DNA of 64,000 nt from a bacterium (lineage in GTDB: Bacteria > Joyebacterota > Joyebacteria > Joyebacterales > Joyebacteraceae), in NCBI GenBank assembly GCA_025774935.1, contig JALGZK010000009.1, forward strand, positions 1 to 64,000, written 5' to 3'. Shown here piece by piece: positions 43,063 through 50,969 of the stretch. The translations under genes and the position numbers were made by a program. Position 1 is the first letter of the stretch. Each line of letters begins with the position of its first letter. The notes beneath the pieces were generated by a model, which made no database searches, was not told where the DNA came from, and saw only the letters and a program-made list of their open reading frames with translations.

Positions 43063-43080
43063 AATCCCGTTGGGGACGCC
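43063..43080 (+). repeat. tRNA-Glu 3'-end repeat, copy R1
   Basis: 18 bases, AATCCCGTTGGGGACGCC, identical to the tRNA-Glu 3' end at 42883-42900 and exactly 180 bp from it. Upstream of the T-loop the identity ends abruptly, as at an integrase attachment site. Confidence 0.75.
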
Positions 43081-43311
43081 GGCATGCTGAGACCTGCCGG
43101 GTGCGGCAGACCTCAGCGCAGGCCGGCATGCCTCCTCCCCGGACCTCATTCTCGGACCCGCACGGCGGGGCCGACTCGGCGATTGGAGAAGGTCAGGGGG
43201 ATTCCCGCCAACTTCCCGATCACTCATGTGTACCTGTCTACGGTGAACGACCCAGCCTCTGTCAGCGGTGGTCGCGCTCCTCCGTCATGGAAGCTTGTCC
43301 GCATGGGATGA

Positions 43312-43340
43312 TTGACGCTCGCTCAACAAAGTGATATGAT
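43312..43340 (+). promoter_or_regulatory. Promoter for the RCC1-repeat gene
   Basis: TTGACG (43312-43317) and TATGAT (43335-43340), 17-base spacer, about 235 bases before the start codon. Confidence 0.6.
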
Positions 43341-43580
43341 ATGTTCCTGCACGCACTACGAAGGATCTACCGGTTTCCTGCCGCCTCCGCCGAGATCGCG
43401 CGAGACGATCGCGTCGGTGCGGAGATCCCCTGTGAGTGCTGATGCCGCGCGGCGCGGCGTGGTTGGTTATGGCGTGGGAGGGTGCCCTTCCCCCGAACGG
43501 TTGACGCATTGCTGTCGGCTACGCGCTCCCACGAGGAGAACCTCGGCTTGCTGTCCTGCCGTGAAAGGGGGACGAGCATC

Positions 43581-45908
43581 ATGAAGCAGATGCTAGCAGT
43601 GTGGGGATTCGTATGCCTGGCCGCCCTGGTACTCGTAACCGGGGTCGCCCATGGCCAGTCGACCGGGTTCATCGTGGGATGGGGCGGTCAGGTCATTGTA
43701 GAACCGTCGGCGCTGGAGGATCTCGCGGGGGTCGCGGCGGGCTCCTCTCACAGCCTTGCCCTCAAGTCTGACGGGACGATCGTGGTCTGGGGGAGCAATG
43801 GAAGCGGTCAGTGCGATGTCCCTGCACCGAACGCCGACTTCGTAGCGATCGCGGCGGGCCATGATCACAGCATGGGTCTCAAGTCTGACGGGACAATCCT
43901 GGCCTGGGGGGCCAACTCCCAGGGCCAGTGCGACGTCCCAGCGCCGAACGCCGACTTCGTGGAGGTCGCGGGTGGCTATTCCCACAGCCTGGGCCTCAAG
44001 TCCGACGGGACGATCGTAGCCTGGGGGAGCAACGGCCTCGGCCAGTGCGACGTCCCCGCGCCGAATGCTGATTTCGTGGCAATCGCGGGAGGCGCGTGGC
44101 ACAGCCTTGGGCTCAAGTCCGACGGGACGATCGTAGCTTGGGGACGCAACGACGATGGGGAGTGCGAGATCCCCGCGCCGAACGCCGACTTCGTTGCCGT
44201 CGCGGGGGGCGGCTCTCTGGCGTACCCGACGATCTTCTGGGGTCACAGTCTGGGTCTCAAGTCCGACGGGACGATCGTGGCTTGGGGGGCCAACTACGAT
44301 GGCCAGTGCGATGTCCCCGCGCCGAACGACGGCTTCGTCGCGGTTGCCGGGGGCGGGAGATACAGTCTGGGGCTCACGTCCGACGGGACGATCGTAGGGT
44401 GGGGGAGCAACGGCTTCGGCCAGTGCGACGTCCCCGCGCCAAACGCCGACTTCGTGACGGTCGTGGCGGGCGATCGTCACAGTCTGGGCCATAAGTCCGA
44501 CGGGTCGGTCGTGGCCTGGGGGGAAGACTACTACGGACTGTGCCATGTTCCCGCGCCGGACGCCGACTTCGCTGCGGTTGCGGGGGGCCGGAATCACAGC
44601 CTGGGTCTGAGATCCGACGGGACGATCATGGTTTGGGGGCCCAATGTCAGCGGCGAGTGCGACATCCCCGCGCCGAACGCCGGCTTCGTTGCGGTTGCGG
44701 GGGGCCAGCATCACAGCTTGGGTCTCAGATCCGACGGGACGATCGTAGCCTGGGGGCACAATGAGCATGGCCAGTGCGATGTCCCCGTGCCGAACGCCGA
44801 CTTCACGGCGGTCGCGGGGGGGAGCTGGCACAGCCTGGGCGTCAAGTCCGACGGGACGATCGTAGCCTGGGGGAACAATGAGGGCGGCCAGTGCGATGTT
44901 CCCGCGCCGAACGCCGACTTCATGGCGGTCGCTGGGGGCCTTTGGCACAGCCTGGGCCTCAGGTCCGACGGGACGATCGCGGCCTGGGGGTCCAACTTCG
45001 AGGGCCAGTGCGACGTCCCCGCGCCGAACGCCGACTTCGTGGCGGTCGCGGGGAGGGTTCGTCACAGCCTGGGGCTCAAGTCCGACGGGACGATCGTAGC
45101 GTGGGGGATGAATGAGTACGGCCAGTGCGATGTTCCTGTGCCGAACACCAACTTCGTGGCGATCGCGGCGGGCTATGATCACAGTCTGGGGCTCAAGTCC
45201 GACGGGACGGTCGTAGCGTGGGGGAGGAACGAGCACGGCCAGTCCGATGTCCCCGCACTGAACGCGGACTTCGTGGCCGTCGCGGGTGGCGAGCGTCACA
45301 GCTTGGGCATCAGGAGCCCGGGCACCACGCCCGTTGAGACTGTCTTCTATGCCACGCTCGTGCCTGAGGATGACGCTGTGCTGCTCAGGTGGTCGCTCCC
45401 GAGCTGCTCCGGTGGCGTCGGTCTCATGATCCACCGGTCGCTCTCTGAGGACGGTCCCTACAGCTGTATCACGCCGGAGCCGCTGCCTGCTGCTGCACTC
45501 GGCAGCTACGTCGACGAGACCGCGTCGTCTGGCGGGACGTTCTGGTACGAGCTGCGCGCGCTCATGCCTTCCGGCGAAGAGGTCCTCGCGACAGACATAC
45601 ACGCGTCAGTTGTCGTCCCCGGAACGGTCACGTTCGGGATCCGACACGTGATGCCCAATCCTGCCACGGCGCGAACGACCATCGGTTACACGCTCCCCGA
45701 GCGGTGGCGATCAGCCCGGCTCTCGGTGCATGACGTGGCTGGCCGGCTCGTCCGGGGGTTGGACCCCGCGACGGGAGATCGCGGGTTCCTCTCGGTCGAT
45801 TGGGACGGGAGAGCCAGTTCCGGGGAATGGGTCGCATCCGGCGTGTACTTCGTTCGGCTGGAGGTCGACGGTGCGGTGGCGACGGAGAGGATGGTGTTGT
45901 TGCGGTGA
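43581..45908 (+). CDS. Secreted RCC1-type repeat protein with FlgD-like C-terminal domain
   Basis: 775 residues. A signal peptide ('MLAVWGFVCLAALVLVTGVAHGQ') is followed by 13 complete 39-residue RCC1-like repeats built on 'VAWG.N..GQCDVPAPNADFVAVAGG..HSLGLKSDGTI', enough for about two seven-bladed propellers. Nearly every repeat has one cysteine (GQCDVP). The fourth has a nine-residue insertion. A short fibronectin-like segment and a FlgD/T9SS-A-like domain ('IRHVMPNPATARTTIGYTLPE..VHDVAGRLVR..DWDGR...GVYFVRLEVDG..ATERMVLLR') close the protein; such domains mark cell-surface proteins in FCB-type bacteria. AAGGGGG precedes ATG 43581. Probably a surface ligand-binding protein; partner unknown. 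Confidence 0.85.
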   Translation: MKQMLAVWGFVCLAALVLVTGVAHGQSTGFIVGWGGQVIVEPSALEDLAGVAAGSSHSLALKSDGTIVVWGSNGSGQCDVPAPNADFVAIAAGHDHSMGLKSDGTILAWGANSQGQCDVPAPNADFVEVAGGYSHSLGLKSDGTIVAWGSNGLGQCDVPAPNADFVAIAGGAWHSLGLKSDGTIVAWGRNDDGECEIPAPNADFVAVAGGGSLAYPTIFWGHSLGLKSDGTIVAWGANYDGQCDVPAPNDGFVAVAGGGRYSLGLTSDGTIVGWGSNGFGQCDVPAPNADFVTVVAGDRHSLGHKSDGSVVAWGEDYYGLCHVPAPDADFAAVAGGRNHSLGLRSDGTIMVWGPNVSGECDIPAPNAGFVAVAGGQHHSLGLRSDGTIVAWGHNEHGQCDVPVPNADFTAVAGGSWHSLGVKSDGTIVAWGNNEGGQCDVPAPNADFMAVAGGLWHSLGLRSDGTIAAWGSNFEGQCDVPAPNADFVAVAGRVRHSLGLKSDGTIVAWGMNEYGQCDVPVPNTNFVAIAAGYDHSLGLKSDGTVVAWGRNEHGQSDVPALNADFVAVAGGERHSLGIRSPGTTPVETVFYATLVPEDDAVLLRWSLPSCSGGVGLMIHRSLSEDGPYSCITPEPLPAAALGSYVDETASSGGTFWYELRALMPSGEEVLATDIHASVVVPGTVTFGIRHVMPNPATARTTIGYTLPERWRSARLSVHDVAGRLVRGLDPATGDRGFLSVDWDGRASSGEWVASGVYFVRLEVDGAVATERMVLLR
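43782..45329 (+). repeat. Thirteen tandem 117-bp coding repeats
   Basis: Each unit encodes one 39-residue RCC1-like repeat. Units are very alike at DNA level (GACGGGACGATCGTAGCCTG and GATGTCCCCGCGCCGAACGC recur), so unit number may vary between strains through unequal recombination. Confidence 0.85.
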
Positions 45909-46053
45909 GCCAGATGACTCGTGCGGGACTGATCGCGCGACGTAGCTGGCCAGCTAGCGAATGCAGCCGCTACCGCGCATGCACTGTGAACGTAAGCTCT
46001 GCCGCCCACAACCAGTTCCGAGGCAAGTCACCAGCCGAAGCCATGTGAGGAGC

Positions 46054-46083
46054 CGGTTCCAACTCCCGAGCATTAGGGACGCC
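46054..46083 (+). repeat. tRNA-Glu 3'-end-like repeat, copy A
   Basis: A T-loop-like GGTTCCAACTCCC followed by TTAGGGACGCC (46073-46083), one mismatch from TTGGGGACGCC of the tRNA. The 14-mer GCATTAGGGACGCC recurs exactly in copy E. Confidence 0.65.
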
Positions 46084-46086
46084 GGA

Positions 46087-46118
46087 TCAACGGGGGCCCC
46101 GCTGTGGGCCCCCGTTGA
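46087..46118. terminator. Hairpin after repeat A
   Basis: TCAACGGGGGCCC (46087-46099) / GGGCCCCCGTTGA (46106-46118), perfect 13-bp stem. It lies where tRNA-Glu has its terminator and between convergent RCC1 and lipoprotein genes. Confidence 0.65.
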
Positions 46119-46122
46119 CCTG

Positions 46123-46159
46123 TCTCCGATGGATACTCCGCACACGTCGGGTTCGACGG
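46123..46159 (+). repeat. TCCGATGGATACT box, copy 2
   Basis: TCTCCGATGGATACT and CGTCGGGTTCGACGG, seven bases apart; homologous to 42945-42980. Confidence 0.6.
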
Positions 46160-46282
46160 GCATGGCGCCCCGCTCCGACAGAGACGTCGCAGCGGCCTCC
46201 TCCAGACGCTGCCTGTCCCGCTGGATCTGAGGATTGATCGGAGGCTTCGGAGTTCGGTGCACACCCGACCGCCGCGTCCGCA

Positions 46283-46684
46283 CTACGCGCGGAACCTGAC
46301 GAATGCGCCGGTCGCTGCCTCGAAGACTCGTATCTCGAGGATCACATCTGGCCGATGGTTGTCGTACACAGAGACGTCGACGTAACGCGCATCGTCGGCG
46401 GGCCGGTGGAGCAACCACGCGCCCGGTGGGACGTCGAACGCGAGCGACTCGCAATCCCCCGGTTGGGGCTGTTGTCCCGGAGGTCTCCCGGGAAACCAGA
46501 TGCGGCAGGATCCTGGCGGCGGCAGGTGGCCGGGAGGGATCTTCAGCGGTGGATGCTCCGTTGCGCCGACATCCGTGTCTTCGACTCCTCCACCTGGGTG
46601 TCGGTACTCCAGCATCACAGATGAGCAGCCATTCAGCAGCAGTGCACATAGAATCCCGGTGAAGGCGGCGACAGGAGGTCTCAT
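46283..46684 (-). CDS. Small outer-membrane lipoprotein
   Basis: 133 residues. Signal peptide with lipobox 'LLNGC' (Cys20), so it is lipidated. The mature part is Pro/Gly-rich: 'IPPGHLPPPGSCRIWFPGRPPGQQPQPGDCESL' and 'VPPGAWLLHRP', a module I recall from small lipoproteins of many bacteria, with two cysteines. The C-terminal 'YVDVSVYDNHRPDVILEIRVFEAATGAFVRFR' is predicted to be strands. Function unknown. The ATG at 46684 follows GGAGAGG. Sole gene between repeats A and B. Confidence 0.78.
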   Translation of the reverse strand: MRPPVAAFTGILCALLLNGCSSVMLEYRHPGGGVEDTDVGATEHPPLKIPPGHLPPPGSCRIWFPGRPPGQQPQPGDCESLAFDVPPGAWLLHRPADDARYVDVSVYDNHRPDVILEIRVFEAATGAFVRFRA

Positions 46685-46985
46685 TCCTCTCCTCCTCGCT
46701 GGGGCTCACCCCGCCCACCGACCGATGCATGCGGTGTGCCAGGCTCGGCGTTTCCCCCTTTCCCGTGCGTTGACGGCCCGAAGGTTCACCCTGGGGATTC
46801 CAGTTACATTGCGCAACGGGGCCTGCGACGCGGCCAGGGCTGGTTTCACGTGGTCCAGCACGCCTTCCAAAGACTCGAAGCGGACCGTGGGACCCTGACG
46901 AAGAAGGGTATCCTGCTTCAGCCGGGGAGTTGGCGGGTGCCCGCGCGGTCACAAATCGGCAACGCGCCGAAGCCGCCGAGCGAGC

Positions 46986-47016
46986 GGGTTCCAGGTCTCA
47001 GACACTAGGGACGCCA
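46986..47016 (+). repeat. tRNA-Glu 3'-end-like repeat, copy B
   Basis: GGGTTCCAGG then CTAGGGACGCCA (47005-47016), followed by AG as after the tRNA CCA. Also preceded by GCCGAAGCC, as copy A is. Confidence 0.6.
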
Positions 47017-47059
47017 AGTTCACCTTCTGAGAAGCCGGAGCGTGTGACCCGACTCGCCC

Positions 47060-47089
47060 TTGACATTGTACCCCCTGAGGAGATAGAGT
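47060..47089 (+). promoter_or_regulatory. Promoter for the fasciclin gene
   Basis: TTGACA (47060-47065), 18-base spacer, TAGAGT (47084-47089). It implies a leader of about 320 bases. Confidence 0.5.
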
Positions 47090-47413
47090 TTCTCCGTTCA
47101 AGGCATCGGCATCAACACCTCGGACGCCGGCGGCCGGTACCCCGGGTGCCGTGTGGTCGGTCTCGGCACTGCTGCTCCGTCATACTTGGCTTGGCATCCG
47201 AGCCTCCCTGAGGCTCGCGAACAGCTCCGGAGGCACCCGTGCGGGCGCCCCGGAACCATAGCGAGCCCCTGCAAGGGAACGCCGATCGCGGCGGCTGTCA
47301 GTCGGCACGAATCCCCGGATGAGCCGCGGCATCCAAAATCGCGTGTTCGCTGGGCTGTCCTGGGGCGGGACCCAGGTGGTCCGTAAATGTGAGGGAAAGA
47401 AAGGAGAAGAACC

Positions 47414-48355
47414 ATGAAGCGGATTCTGAGCCTCATCGTCGTTATCTCGGCTCTCGTCGTCGTTGCTGCTCCGATCGCTTTCGCCGACTGCGGCAAAGAC
47501 CATGATCACAAGGCTCACGAGGGTGCGAAGGCGATGGACGACATCGTCGACACGGCAGTGAAGGCCGGCAGCTTCGGCACTCTTGCCACGGCGCTGACGG
47601 AGGCCGGACTGGTCGAGGCGCTTAAGGGCGAGGGACCGTTCACGGTGTTCGCCCCGACGGATGATGCCTTCGCGAAGCTTCCGGAGGGCACCGTCGAGAG
47701 CCTGCTCAAGCCCGAAAACCGCGATCAGCTGGTCGCGGTGCTGACGTATCACGTGGTCCCCGGAAGTGTTCAGGCCAAGAAGGTGGTCGAACTCGATGCG
47801 GCGGAGACGCTCAACGGTCAGCGCGTCGACATCAAGGTGGCCGACGGGACCGTCATGGTCGACGGCGCGAAGGTGATCAAGGCCGATGTCATGGCGAGCA
47901 ACGGTGTGATCCACGTGATCGACAAGGTGATCCTCCCGACCTCCGATACAATTGCGGAAGTCGCGGAAGGTGCCGGGACGTTCGGCACTCTCCTGGCAGC
48001 CGTGAAGGCTGCTGGCCTGGCCGACGTGCTCATGGGGGAGGGACCTCTCACGGTCTTCGCTCCGACCGACGAGGCCTTCGCGAAGCTCCCCGAGGGCACC
48101 GTCGAGTCGCTGCTCGAGAAAGAGAACATCGAGAAGCTCCAGAAGATCCTCACGTATCACGTGGTGAGTGGACGAGTGTTCTCGGACGCCGTTCTTAAGA
48201 GCCAGAGCCTCGAGACGCTTGCGGGCGTGGGCGTCGCGGTGAGCCTCAAGGACGGCAGCGCCATGGTCAACGACTCAGTGATCGTGGCGACGGACATCGA
48301 TGCATCGAACGGTGTTGTCCACGTCATTGATGCCGTCTTGCTTCCTCCCATGTAG
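47414..48355 (+). CDS. Secreted protein with two fasciclin (FAS1) domains
   Basis: 313 residues. Signal peptide to about residue 24 ('[16 protein letters not shown]', a short Cys/His-rich start of the mature chain), then two FAS1 domains (about 40-175 and 178-313). Each has H1 '[19 protein letters not shown]' and '[19 protein letters not shown]', and H2 'YHVVPG'/'YHVVSG' with '[15 protein letters not shown]' and '[15 protein letters not shown]'. FAS1 domains mediate adhesion. The domains are about half identical, pointing to an internal duplication. AAGGAG precedes the ATG, and a strong terminator follows. Confidence 0.9.
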   Translation: MKRILSLIVVISALVVVAAPIAFADCGKDHDHKAHEGAKAMDDIVDTAVKAGSFGTLATALTEAGLVEALKGEGPFTVFAPTDDAFAKLPEGTVESLLKPENRDQLVAVLTYHVVPGSVQAKKVVELDAAETLNGQRVDIKVADGTVMVDGAKVIKADVMASNGVIHVIDKVILPTSDTIAEVAEGAGTFGTLLAAVKAAGLADVLMGEGPLTVFAPTDEAFAKLPEGTVESLLEKENIEKLQKILTYHVVSGRVFSDAVLKSQSLETLAGVGVAVSLKDGSAMVNDSVIVATDIDASNGVVHVIDAVLLPPM

Positions 48356-48433
48356 CAGTCTCCTGCGGATCGGCCGCCCCAGGGTCGCGCCCCGCTGTGC
48401 CCGGGCCGCCGTCGATTCGGAGTGGGGTTCGCT

Positions 48434-48479
48434 CTGCAGCAAGAAGGGCTCGTTCGTCTCGAACGAGCCCCTTCTGCAG
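48434..48479 (+). terminator. Terminator after the fasciclin gene
   Basis: Long stem: CTGCAG (48434-48439) and GGGCTCGTTCG (48446-48456) pair with CGAACGAGCCC (48460-48470) and CTGCAG (48474-48479), with a small bulge and three-base loop. Confidence 0.7.
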
Positions 48480-48886
48480 TGCCCGGCGGATGCCTGGAGT
48501 CGGTGGACGCCATCCGCTCTTCAATACCTCACAACGTCGCTCTGATTCCGCCGAAGGACTTGAACCTATTCAGGGCTCTGGAACTCCGCTGGGTAGACAC
48601 CTTCCTGCTGAGACGCTCCAGTTCGAGTGGGACCTCGACGAGCTCGGGGTAGGAACCGGCGGACTCTCTTTCCTTCGCGTTGCGGCTGAAGGCTCGGCCG
48701 CGTCGGTCAGGGCCACCCTCATCCGATGGCCCACCGCGCGCGTCCATCTGGCTGCTGCGTCGAGGATCAACCGCCGCACCGCGTTAGGCTGGCTGGGTCC
48801 CAACGACGACCCGCGCGGGGACGGAGGGAGTCTGCTCTGCCGCGGGCAGTACACCGGAAGGCTGGGCACGCGGCGAAGCCGCATGC

Positions 48887-48925
48887 GGTTCCAGCTTCGA
48901 GCAATCAGGATTGGGGGGCGCCAAG
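48887..48925 (+). repeat. tRNA-Glu 3'-end-like repeat, copy C
   Basis: GGTTCCAGC, then TTGGGGGGCGCCAAG (48911-48925), against TTGGGGACGCCAAG at the tRNA end. It retains the AAG that follows the tRNA 3' end and AACA against CACA beyond it. Confidence 0.6.
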
Positions 48926-49077
48926 AACACCGGTGTCCGCCGGTGATGGCGGGCATTCCGCGGGGGGAGGAGCCCTGCCGGATTCGATGTGGACGGGCGT
49001 GTTTGGAAGGGAGTACGCTTCTCAAGCCATAGCCTGGCGGCGGCCGGCGACGCGTCAGTCGGAGAGGAGGAGTCCGC

Positions 49078-49581
49078 GTGGAGAAGAGCACGCGACAGGG
49101 CTTTACCGTCAAGCGTATCGGCGGCTATCTCCACAAGATCGTCCCCGTGGTGGACGGTGCCGGCAAGGTGATCAGCTACGCCGTGAGCCCGCTCATGTGG
49201 GAACTCCGCCCGCGCGACGTCATGCAGATCATCGTCGGAGCTTCCGTGCTGGCGGTGCCCGTTGCTTTCACTGAGGAAACCTGGGTCCTGGGGCAGATAC
49301 TTCCTCTGGGGAACGTCCTCGCCCTGGGAGCGGTGTCAGTGGCGTTCATCGCTCTCTTCGTCTACTACAACTTCTACCGGGGAGCCATGAAGGGTCACGT
49401 CATGGAGTACGTGAAGCGCGTCGTCGCTATCTACGTGCTGTCCCTGGTCGTCGTCGGCGGACTGCTGACGCTGATCCAGAAGTGCCCATGGCGCGCGGAC
49501 GTGCTTCTGGCGTTCAAGCGGGTCGTGATCGTGGCGTTCCCAGCCTCTATGAGCGCGGCGATCAGCGACATGCTGAAGTAA
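49078..49581 (+). CDS. DUF2391-like integral membrane protein
   Basis: 167 residues with four predicted membrane helices (about 42-62, 75-100, 118-140 and 145-165). 'WELRPRDVMQIIVGASVLAVPVAFTEETWVLGQ.LP' resembles the DUF2391/TIGR02587 family of putative membrane proteins; I assign it with moderate certainty. No function is known for this family. GTG 49078 follows GAGGAGG. First of three plus-strand genes between repeats C and E. Confidence 0.75.
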   Translation: MEKSTRQGFTVKRIGGYLHKIVPVVDGAGKVISYAVSPLMWELRPRDVMQIIVGASVLAVPVAFTEETWVLGQILPLGNVLALGAVSVAFIALFVYYNFYRGAMKGHVMEYVKRVVAIYVLSLVVVGGLLTLIQKCPWRADVLLAFKRVVIVAFPASMSAAISDMLK

Positions 49582-49729
49582 GCCTGCGGGATCGCCAGCG
49601 CGCAGTGCTTCCCAGAGGACAAACGAACGCGCTAGAATGGTGTGGGGTGGCCCCGGCGGGTACCTTGGCGGCTGGCGGTCAGAACTGTGGAAGACCGAGC
49701 GTCCGACGTCCGAACCAGGAGCATGCGAG

Positions 49730-50470
49730 ATGGCCGCACAGAGGCGGTTCGTGATCGACACCTTCGACTTCGAGGAAGGTGACGTACTGGCCGGGAAGTA
49801 TGAGGTTGTTTCCTCGCTCGGGTCTGGGTGGGAGGGCGAGGTCCTCCTGGTCTGCGAGCTGAACACGGGGATCGAACGGGCGGCGAAGTTCTTCTTCCCG
49901 CAGCGCAACCCGAGCAACCGAACGCTCGCATACTACGCGAAGAAACTCCACCGTCTCCGCCACTGTCCGATCCTCATCCAGTATCACACGCAGGAGACGA
50001 TCAGCTACCGCGGCATCCCCGTGACGTTCCTCGTCTCCGAGTATGTCGAAGGGGAGCTCCTGAGTGAGTTCCTCAAGCGACAGCCGGGCCAGCGTCTCGA
50101 CCCGTTCCAGGCGATGCACCTGCTCCACGCGCTCGCCAACGGGATGGAGAGCATCCATCATCTTCGCGAGTACCACGGCGACCTCCACACCGAGAACATC
50201 ATCGTCAAGCGCGCCGGCGTGGGCTTCGATGTGAAGCTCGTCGATCTCTACAGGTGGCGAGCACCCACACGTCAGAACATCCAGGACGACGTATGCGATC
50301 TCGTTCGGATCTTCTACGATGCCGTCGGCGGGAAGGAGCGCTACTCGCGCCAGCCCCCGGAGGTGAAACGCATCTGCTGCGGCCTCAAGCGCTCACTCAT
50401 CCTCAAGAAGTTCTCGACCGCCGGACAACTCAGGCAGTGGCTCGAGACAATGCCCTGGGAGTCGCGGTAA
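49730..50470 (+). CDS. Protein-kinase-like protein with altered DFG motif
   Basis: 246 residues. Kinase-like fold: Gly loop 'LGSGWEGEVLLV', the Lys53 in 'RAAKFFFP', and the catalytic loop 'YHGDLHTENIIV' (Asp151, Asn156) as in bacterial kinases and choline/aminoglycoside kinases. The DFG motif is replaced by 'VDLY' (Asp172 kept). The C-lobe is short, with no APE motif, and there is no other domain. It could be an active small kinase or a pseudokinase. ATG 49730 has AGGAG upstream. The preceding TAGAAT at 49632 may be its -10 box. Confidence 0.75.
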   Translation: MAAQRRFVIDTFDFEEGDVLAGKYEVVSSLGSGWEGEVLLVCELNTGIERAAKFFFPQRNPSNRTLAYYAKKLHRLRHCPILIQYHTQETISYRGIPVTFLVSEYVEGELLSEFLKRQPGQRLDPFQAMHLLHALANGMESIHHLREYHGDLHTENIIVKRAGVGFDVKLVDLYRWRAPTRQNIQDDVCDLVRIFYDAVGGKERYSRQPPEVKRICCGLKRSLILKKFSTAGQLRQWLETMPWESR

Positions 50471-50969
50471 GCCACTTCGCTGGCGGCTCGCAGGCCCGCA
50501 TGAACAGGCACCTGTTGCCCGAGTCGCCGACGGCCCCAAACGCGGTCCTTCTGCCCCTTCCGCGGGTCCACAGAGTAGCCTGCAGGCGGCCGTCCCCGCT
50601 TCCGCGGACACGCATTTCCTGTTCGACAGCACTGGATTCCGAAGTGGTATAATCGGTGTGGAGGAGTGGCGAGAGGCGGCTACTGGCCATGTTCTCCGCG
50701 ACTCCGAGAGCGAGAACCCTGCCGCGGGTTTGTGCAGTTGGGCCTGTGTGTGGAAGAGGAGGACTCGAAGAAGCGCCCGGCGCATCTCGGTTACATCTGA
50801 ACCGAAGCCGGGACTGGGTGGTTCTTTGACAGTAGCGTTGTGTTGGTAGCGGGTTGTCCGTCCTGGCGTGGAGGAGGCGCGACGTGCGGGCGGCAGGGAC
50901 GTCGGCGACCCGCCTCCTGCCGGGCAGGGGAGCGGGCGGAGCTCCGCTCCTGGCGGAGGCACTGACGCG
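50471..50969. other. Long structured leader of the RRM gene
   Basis: No gene. A perfect TATAAT at 50648-50653 gives a leader of about 310 bases. Two hairpins precede the start: CGGCAGG/CCTGCCG (50891-50922) and GGAGCGG/CCGCTCC (50929-50950), the latter six bases before the ribosome site GGAGG (50955-50959). Confidence 0.55.
50648..50653 (+). promoter_or_regulatory. -10 box upstream of the RRM gene
   Basis: Perfect TATAAT in an otherwise GC-rich context; the -35 is weak (TTCGAC 20 bases upstream). Confidence 0.5.

Larger units (their letters stand above)
42902..43580. other. Intergenic region after tRNA-Glu: hairpins, tRNA-end repeat, promoter
   Basis: No gene. It has the tRNA terminator, GTATCC/GGATAC (42944-42958), three further perfect hairpins (GCGCGCTG/CAGCGCGC near 42985-43002, GGCCGC/GCGGCC at 43014-43028, GCGCCC/GGGCGC at 43043-43057), an 18-bp copy of the tRNA 3' end (43063-43080), another hairpin at 43087-43116, and a promoter for the RCC1 gene (43312-43340). 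Confidence 0.6.
45909..46282. other. Intergenic region with tRNA-end repeat A and hairpin
   Basis: No gene. It contains repeat A (46054-46083), a 13-bp hairpin (46087-46118) and the second TCCGATGGATACT box (46123-46159). Confidence 0.6.
46685..47413. other. Intergenic region with repeat B and a promoter
   Basis: Nothing convincing is encoded. It contains tRNA-end-like repeat B (46986-47016) and a promoter (47060-47089). Several short open frames here lack ribosome sites and look like chance. Confidence 0.5.
48356..49077. other. Intergenic region with terminator and repeat C
   Basis: No convincing gene. It holds the fasciclin terminator (48434-48479) and tRNA-end-like repeat C (48887-48925). 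On the minus strand, AGGTTCAAGTCCT at 48550-48562 looks like another T-loop, but no acceptor end follows. Confidence 0.5.

Noticed and set aside
43782-45329. Possible CRISPR array because of regular spacing
   Set aside because: The 117-bp units are coding, with no unique spacers and no cas genes nearby.
43593-45602. A 669-codon open frame on the minus strand opposite the RCC1 gene
   Set aside because: It mirrors the 39-codon repeats of the plus-strand gene in GC-rich codons, has no ribosome site, and the plus strand has signal peptide, repeats and C-terminal domain in order.
47153-47386. 77-codon frame between repeat B and the fasciclin gene
   Set aside because: No ribosome site, no signal or motif, composition like other chance frames.
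48548-48572. Minus-strand tRNA-like T-loop (AGGTTCAAGTCCT)
   Set aside because: Only three stem pairs, no acceptor stem or CCA, and no cloverleaf upstream.
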